A stretch of 9,181 bases of DNA, from contig JAGQSE010000149.1 in assembly GCA_020439725.1 (NCBI GenBank), positions 1-9,181 of the forward strand. The letters are read 5' to 3'. A model generated the notes under the pieces. The model saw only the letters and a program-made list of their open reading frames with translations, had not been told where the DNA came from and ran no database searches. This document shows, piece after piece, positions 5,069-9,181 of the stretch. Origin of the DNA: Acidobacteriota bacterium. Its GTDB lineage: Bacteria; Acidobacteriota; Thermoanaerobaculia; Multivoradales; JAHZIX01. Position 1 is the stretch's first letter. The number at the start of each line of letters is the position of its first letter. A program made the translations under genes and the position numbers.

Positions 5069-8000
5069 ATGGATGTGGTTCGGCGTCTCTCGCTGGGCGC
5101 GACGCATTCAAGCCTTCCATGGATCGCCGCGCTCTTTGCCGTGGTCCTCTTGAGACCTCCGGTGCTGGTCTGCGCTCAGAGCCCGGAGCCTTTCCTCGAC
5201 CTCCAGACAGAGAATCTGCCCTTCGTCGGCTCGACCCCCCGGTCGCTGGCGGTGGCTGCCGATCGCTTCTACTTCGGTGCAGAGACGGTGGGGCAGGGAC
5301 GCCAGCTGTGGTCCTCTGACGGTACTGCGGCAGGGACTCATCTCGTGCGGGCCGCTGAAGGGCAGCTGGTGTTCCCATCGGCGGACATGCTTACGGTGTC
5401 CGGGGCGCGGCTCTTCTATGGCCTCAACACGCCCGACTACGGCCACGAGCTGTGGACCAGCGACGGTACGGCCGAGGGCACTCGGCTGGTGGCGGACCTC
5501 TGTCCCGGTCTCTGTGGCCACATCGGGAAGGTGGTCCCCCTCGACGGTGAGCGGGTGGTGCTGCTCCAGCAGACCAGCTTCACCGCTGACACGCTCTGGG
5601 TCAGCGACGGCACCGCGGCGGGGAGCTTTCCCCTGGTCGGCGGTATCGGCCAGCCGAGCGTCTACCCGAGAGGCCTCACCTCCGTCGGGGATCGCGCGCT
5701 GTTCACCGCCCAGACCGCGCCCGAGGAAGACGCCGAGCGGCGGCTCTTCGTCACCGACGGTACTGTCGACGGCACCCGCCGTCTCGGTCCGGAGCGGCCG
5801 GCCGCCTCGCTCTTCGGCGTCGGTGACCGGGTGGTCTTCAAGTCCGAAGTCGCTGCTGGAGCATCTGAGCTCTGGATTACCGACGGAACCGACGCGGGCA
5901 CTGACCGGCTGGCGGTGCTCTCGCAGCCGGGCGACGGGACTACGGCCGGGCTCGTCGACGCCGTCGCCACGACCAACGGTCTCCTGTTCCTCTCGGTCAC
6001 CAGCCAGGTTCCGATGCCCGACGGATGGCAGACGCGTTGCTCGTTGTGGCGCAGCGATGGAACCGAGGCCGGTACGACGATGGTGGTGGACCTTTCTGCG
6101 ACGATCCCGGGCGAGCCCTCCAACTGCGCTTCGGACCTGGTCGCTGCGGGTCCGAAGGTCTTCTTCGTCTACCTTACAGACGAGGTCGGGCAGGAGCTCG
6201 TAGTCAGCGATGGGACGGCGGCGGGCACGCACCTGCTCGAGCTCCACGCCGGGCCTCTGGGGACCTCGATCGATGCTCTCCACGGCTTTGGCGACCAGGT
6301 CTTCTTCATGGGTCTCGGCTCCCCACCCGAACATCCCGAGGATGAGCAGCCGGCCCTGTGGGCGAGCGACGGTACCCTCGCTGGGACCCGGCTGATCAAG
6401 CTCTTCGGGACCCCACTGCGGAGCGACAAGGGCGAGGAGATCATCACCTGGAACGGCAGGCTCTACTTCTCGGCGGCCCGCGAGGCGTTTCAGCGTGAGC
6501 TCTGGACCTCCGACGGTACAACCGAGGGGACCTTTGAGCTCGTCGATGTCTCCGACGAGGTGTCGCAGCCGAGACCGGTGCTCCACGCCGCCGGCCGGCA
6601 CCGTCTCTTCTTCACGGTGCCCCAGGCGCCGGCGCCGAGCGCGCGGCGGCTGTGGACTACCGACGGAACCGAGGCGGGGACGAGCTCCGTGCAGCCCTCG
6701 GATGTCCATGACCCGATCTGGGAACAACTCGTCGCCCGCGGCGACCGAGTCTTCTACCAGGCGACTGACCAGCTCACCCAACGGGGCCTGTGGCTGTCGG
6801 ACGGCTCACCGGAGGGCACCGTCGAGCTGTCCACGGATGTCGAACCGGTGGAGCTGGCGGGCTTCGGTGACGGCGTGTGCTTTGCCGGACGAGGTGTAGT
6901 GCCGAGGAATGGCGTCGAGCCCTGGTGCAGTGACGGTACGCGCGCGGGCACGGTCCTCCTGGGCGACCTTGCCACGGACCAGGCATTTTCCTCGTCGGAC
7001 CCCGCCGGCTGGGTCCAAGTAGGAGATCGCATCGTCTTCCAAGCCAGCACTCCGGCCACCGGCCGCGAGCTTTGGGAGAGCGACGGCACACCCGCTGGGA
7101 CCCGCCCCCTCGCCGAGATCGAGCCCGGTCCCGATAGCACCTATGTCCCTTCCATGGTCGCTGCCGGCGAGAACCGGGCGCTCTTCCTGGCCTACCTTCG
7201 CGGTCCGGTCACTGGTAGCGGCGAGTACCGGATCCTCGAGCTCGAAGGACACCCGTTCCGCACTGCGGTCGGCGCCGTGTTCCCGGCCCAGCGCTTCGAA
7301 CAGGTCGACGGAGTCTTCCTCCGGGGTCGCTACCTCCTCTTCCTGCAGCGTCTCTACGAGGCCGAGCTGTGGAGCACCGACGGCACGGAGCTCGGAACGC
7401 GGATGCTGCGCCGCATCGCGACGCTGAACCGAGATCCGGTCGACGTCGAGCTCACCGTCGTGGGCAACGATCTGTATTTCGTTCTTCGCGAAGAGGGCGC
7501 CGGCGCCGAGCTGTGGGCCAGCGACGGCACCGCGGTGGGGACGCGGCGAGTGGTCGACCTGATCCCCGGACCCGAGGCGTCGCACCCCCATCACCTGTTC
7601 GCGATCCCGGGAGGCCTCCTGTTCAGCGCCTGGAGCCCCGCTGCCGGCGAGGAGCTGTGGCTCACCGACGGTACCGAGGCGGGGACCAGGATGGTGGCCG
7701 ATCTCGAACCCGGCCCCGGTGGCTCGACGCCCGAGGCCCTTGGCTCGCTTGCCACGGACGCCGGCCGTCGCCTGATCCTGTCCGCGTGGCGCCAGGACCT
7801 GGGCTTCGAGCTGTGGCGGCTCGAGGCTTCGGAGCTCGGACCGCGTCCCTGCGTCGAACGAGACGGCCGCTTATGCCTCGGCGGCGGTCGCTACGAAGTC
7901 CTGACCGACTGGCTCGACCGGCGTACCGGAGCGGCCGGCCGCGGCCTCGGCGGCGATCTCGGGGGCACGGTGGGGGAGACCTGGTTCTTCCGCCCCGACA

Positions 8001-8602
8001 ACCTCGAGGTACCGATCAAGATCCTCGACGGCAGTGCGGTCAACGGCCACGCGTGGGTCTTTTACGGCACTCTTACGGACCTGGCTTTCTGGCTCAGCGT
8101 CACCGATCTCGAGGCCGGCGCGAGCCAGACGTATCCTCACTACTTCCGCGACCCCTGCGGCGGCGCCGACACGACCGCTTTCGCGCTCTCTCCCGAGGAC
8201 GCGCTCCCGCCTGTGGAGCTCCCTCCTCCGACCAGCTCGCAAGCGACGATCGAAGCCGTACCCTGCGCCGACGACCCGACGGCGTTGTGCTGGTCGGGCG
8301 GCCGCTTCCGAGCCACCGTCGCCTGGCACGACCAGCGCCGCCCCGGCCGCCAAGGCATCGGCACCCCGGTCCCGCGCGAAGGCCGCACCGGCGCCTTCTG
8401 GTTCTTCCGGCCTGACAACTTCGAGCTCTACGTCAAGATCCTCGACGGCCGGGCCATCAACGGACACTTCTGGGTGTTCTACGGCCCCCTGACCGACGTC
8501 GCCTTCGACCTCACGGTGACCGACACCTCCAGCGGCTTCACCCGCGTCTACCAGAGCATCCCCGGGACGCTGTGCGGGGCTGCCGATACCGCGGCGTTCT
8601 GA
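5069..8602 (+). CDS. Exported ELWxxDGT-repeat protein (paralog 2) with two C-terminal WVFYG domains
   Basis: Predicted exported protein of 1177 residues and tandem paralog of the preceding gene; function unknown. ATG 5069 is the first start after an in-frame TAG at 5057. The signal peptide has RR at 5-6, a hydrophobic core at about 19-34 and likely cleavage after VCA at 34-36. Residues 79-925 hold 18 units about 49 residues apart; 16 carry a clear ELWxxDGTxxGT motif, and units 14 (RILELEGHPFRT) and 18 (ELWRLEASELGP) are degenerate. Units align with paralog 1 one for one, including CSLWRSDGTEAGT (unit 6) and the VCF...EPWC cysteine pair (unit 12). The two C-terminal domains span 928-1038 and 1066-1177, each with LDGxx(V/I)NGHxWVFYG and DTxAF; the second ends the protein. 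Their linker is 27 residues against 57 in paralog 1. I see no catalytic or anchoring motif. A surface or extracellular binding or structural role is an inference. Confidence 0.92.
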   Translation: MDVVRRLSLGATHSSLPWIAALFAVVLLRPPVLVCAQSPEPFLDLQTENLPFVGSTPRSLAVAADRFYFGAETVGQGRQLWSSDGTAAGTHLVRAAEGQLVFPSADMLTVSGARLFYGLNTPDYGHELWTSDGTAEGTRLVADLCPGLCGHIGKVVPLDGERVVLLQQTSFTADTLWVSDGTAAGSFPLVGGIGQPSVYPRGLTSVGDRALFTAQTAPEEDAERRLFVTDGTVDGTRRLGPERPAASLFGVGDRVVFKSEVAAGASELWITDGTDAGTDRLAVLSQPGDGTTAGLVDAVATTNGLLFLSVTSQVPMPDGWQTRCSLWRSDGTEAGTTMVVDLSATIPGEPSNCASDLVAAGPKVFFVYLTDEVGQELVVSDGTAAGTHLLELHAGPLGTSIDALHGFGDQVFFMGLGSPPEHPEDEQPALWASDGTLAGTRLIKLFGTPLRSDKGEEIITWNGRLYFSAAREAFQRELWTSDGTTEGTFELVDVSDEVSQPRPVLHAAGRHRLFFTVPQAPAPSARRLWTTDGTEAGTSSVQPSDVHDPIWEQLVARGDRVFYQATDQLTQRGLWLSDGSPEGTVELSTDVEPVELAGFGDGVCFAGRGVVPRNGVEPWCSDGTRAGTVLLGDLATDQAFSSSDPAGWVQVGDRIVFQASTPATGRELWESDGTPAGTRPLAEIEPGPDSTYVPSMVAAGENRALFLAYLRGPVTGSGEYRILELEGHPFRTAVGAVFPAQRFEQVDGVFLRGRYLLFLQRLYEAELWSTDGTELGTRMLRRIATLNRDPVDVELTVVGNDLYFVLREEGAGAELWASDGTAVGTRRVVDLIPGPEASHPHHLFAIPGGLLFSAWSPAAGEELWLTDGTEAGTRMVADLEPGPGGSTPEALGSLATDAGRRLILSAWRQDLGFELWRLEASELGPRPCVERDGRLCLGGGRYEVLTDWLDRRTGAAGRGLGGDLGGTVGETWFFRPDNLEVPIKILDGSAVNGHAWVFYGTLTDLAFWLSVTDLEAGASQTYPHYFRDPCGGADTTAFALSPEDALPPVELPPPTSSQATIEAVPCADDPTALCWSGGRFRATVAWHDQRRPGRQGIGTPVPREGRTGAFWFFRPDNFELYVKILDGRAINGHFWVFYGPLTDVAFDLTVTDTSSGFTRVYQSIPGTLCGAADTAAF
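5303..7843 (+). repeat. 18-unit ELWxxDGTxxGT protein-repeat array, paralog 2
   Basis: Motif starts run from residue 79 to 914, a mean spacing of about 49 residues. Clear motifs in order: QLWSSDGTAAGT, ELWTSDGTAEGT, TLWVSDGTAAGS, RLFVTDGTVDGT, ELWITDGTDAGT, SLWRSDGTEAGT, ELVVSDGTAAGT, ALWASDGTLAGT, ELWTSDGTTEGT, RLWTTDGTEAGT, GLWLSDGSPEGT, EPWCSDGTRAGT, ELWESDGTPAGT, then degenerate unit 14, then ELWSTDGTELGT, ELWASDGTAVGT, ELWLTDGTEAGT and degenerate unit 18. The motif is better preserved than in paralog 1. Confidence 0.9.
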
Positions 8603-8616
8603 GGCTTGGCACCCGC

Positions 8617-8634
8617 AGCCCGAGTCTCCGGGCT
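8617..8634. terminator. Weak hairpin after paralog 2
   Basis: AGCCCG and CGGGCT form a 6-bp stem with a 6-base loop, 15 bases after the stop at 8602. No T-run follows, so it is at best a weak or factor-dependent terminator. Read-through into meaB remains possible. Confidence 0.25.
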
Positions 8635-8679
8635 CGCAGCGTTGCGCCCAGCCGGCGATCCGTGGCAACCTCCTGAGCC

Positions 8680-9181
8680 ATGACCTCTCCGTCCAGCCGC
8701 CCGGGTCCCTCCCGCCGGGATCTGTCCATCGACGACTACGCCGACGGTGTCCTCTCCGGCGACCGCACGATCCTCGGCCGGGCGATCACGTTGGTCGAGA
8801 GCCATCGCGCGGAGCATCGCGAGCTGGCGCAGGAGCTGTTGCTACGGCTGTTGCCGCACACAGGCCAGGCGCACCGCGTCGGGATCAGCGGGGTGCCGGG
8901 AGTGGGGAAGAGCACGTTCATCGACGTCTTGGGGCTCGATCTGCTCGAGGCGGGGCATCGGGTGGCGGTACTGGCGGTGGATCCGTCGAGCTCGCTGAGC
9001 GGGGGGAGCATCCTTGGCGACAAGACGCGGATGGAGCATCTGGCCGCCGACCGGCGGGCGTTCATCCGGCCGTCGCCGACCTCGGGGTCGTTGGGTGGGG
9101 TGGGGCGGAAGACCCGCGAGACGATGTTGCTGTGCGAGGCGGCAGGGTTCGACGTCGTGCTGGTCGAGACCGTCGGGGTGG
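8680..9181 (+). CDS. meaB: Methylmalonyl-CoA mutase-associated GTPase MeaB, N-terminal part (3' end outside window)
   Basis: G3E-family GTPase of the MeaB/ArgK/MMAA type. It acts as a chaperone of methylmalonyl-CoA mutase: it gates adenosylcobalamin loading, protects the enzyme from inactivation and helps remove damaged cofactor. The window holds the first 167 residues of a family usually a little over 300. Visible are an N-terminal helical segment (about 15-60), the Walker A P-loop GVPGVGKST (71-79), the signature VDPSSSLSGGSILGDKTRM (100-118), PSPTSGSLGGVGRKT (131-145), and VETVGV (162-167), the start of the switch region before GQSE, cut by the edge. ATG 8680 is the first reasonable start and gives a normal-length N-terminus, but no Shine-Dalgarno sequence precedes it. 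It begins 77 bases after paralog 2. Its client mutase is the gene at the left edge, on the same strand. Confidence 0.96.
   Translation, partial: MTSPSSRPGPSRRDLSIDDYADGVLSGDRTILGRAITLVESHRAEHRELAQELLLRLLPHTGQAHRVGISGVPGVGKSTFIDVLGLDLLEAGHRVAVLAVDPSSSLSGGSILGDKTRMEHLAADRRAFIRPSPTSGSLGGVGRKTRETMLLCEAAGFDVVLVETVGV

Noticed and set aside
5108..6781. Long minus-strand open frame of 557 codons, and similar ones at 1796-2884, 3140-4219 and 7871-8668
   Set aside because: These lie entirely antisense to the two well-supported repeat-protein genes. Long antisense frames are expected in GC-rich DNA, and their recurrent 'VPASVPS'-like peptides are simply the reverse complement of the SDGTxAGT codons. 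No family signature is seen.
8747..8998. 83-codon + strand frame overlapping the start of meaB
   Set aside because: It is out of frame with meaB, which carries the Walker A motif and the SGGSILGDKTRM signature from ATG 8680. The overlapping frame is Arg/Ser-rich with no recognisable feature.

Overview
The window is GC-rich bacterial DNA with every supportable gene on the + strand. It is consistent with Acidobacteriota (Thermoanaerobaculia-like) or a related 'delta-proteobacterial' lineage. I base that on the pairing of a single-chain methylmalonyl-CoA mutase with MeaB, and on large secreted ELWxxDGT-repeat proteins ending in a 'LDGxxVNGHxWVFYG' domain, which I associate from memory with those groups. 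The taxonomic call is an inference.

Layout: (1) 2-1195 is the C-terminal part of an adenosylcobalamin-dependent methylmalonyl-CoA mutase, cut by the left edge. (2) 1196-1375 is a non-coding gap with three perfect palindromes and a good Shine-Dalgarno sequence. (3) 1376-4996 and 5069-8602 are two tandem paralogous genes for exported proteins of 1206 and 1177 residues. Each has a signal peptide, 18 in-register units of about 49 residues carrying the ELWxxDGTxxGT motif (probably beta-propeller blades), and two consecutive copies of a roughly 112-residue C-terminal domain. (4) 8680 to the right edge is the N-terminal half of the MeaB/ArgK-type GTPase that protects and reactivates the mutase.

The outer genes form a classic functional pair: the mutase interconverts methylmalonyl-CoA and succinyl-CoA, and MeaB gates and protects its cobalamin cofactor. 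Between them sits about 7.2 kb of unrelated, exported repeat-protein coding sequence. The two inner proteins align unit for unit, so they arose by duplication of a whole gene that already had all 18 units and both C-terminal domains. Almost all of their length difference lies in the linker between the two C-terminal domains. There the first protein carries a dispersed-repeat-like palindrome (ATCCCC-N8-GGGGAT, translated VIPAQSGIQ) read in frame.

I found no tRNA, rRNA, CRISPR array, transposase or other defence-type system. The most notable material is the paralogous repeat-protein pair, the coding-embedded repeat element, and the C-terminal domain whose function I do not know.
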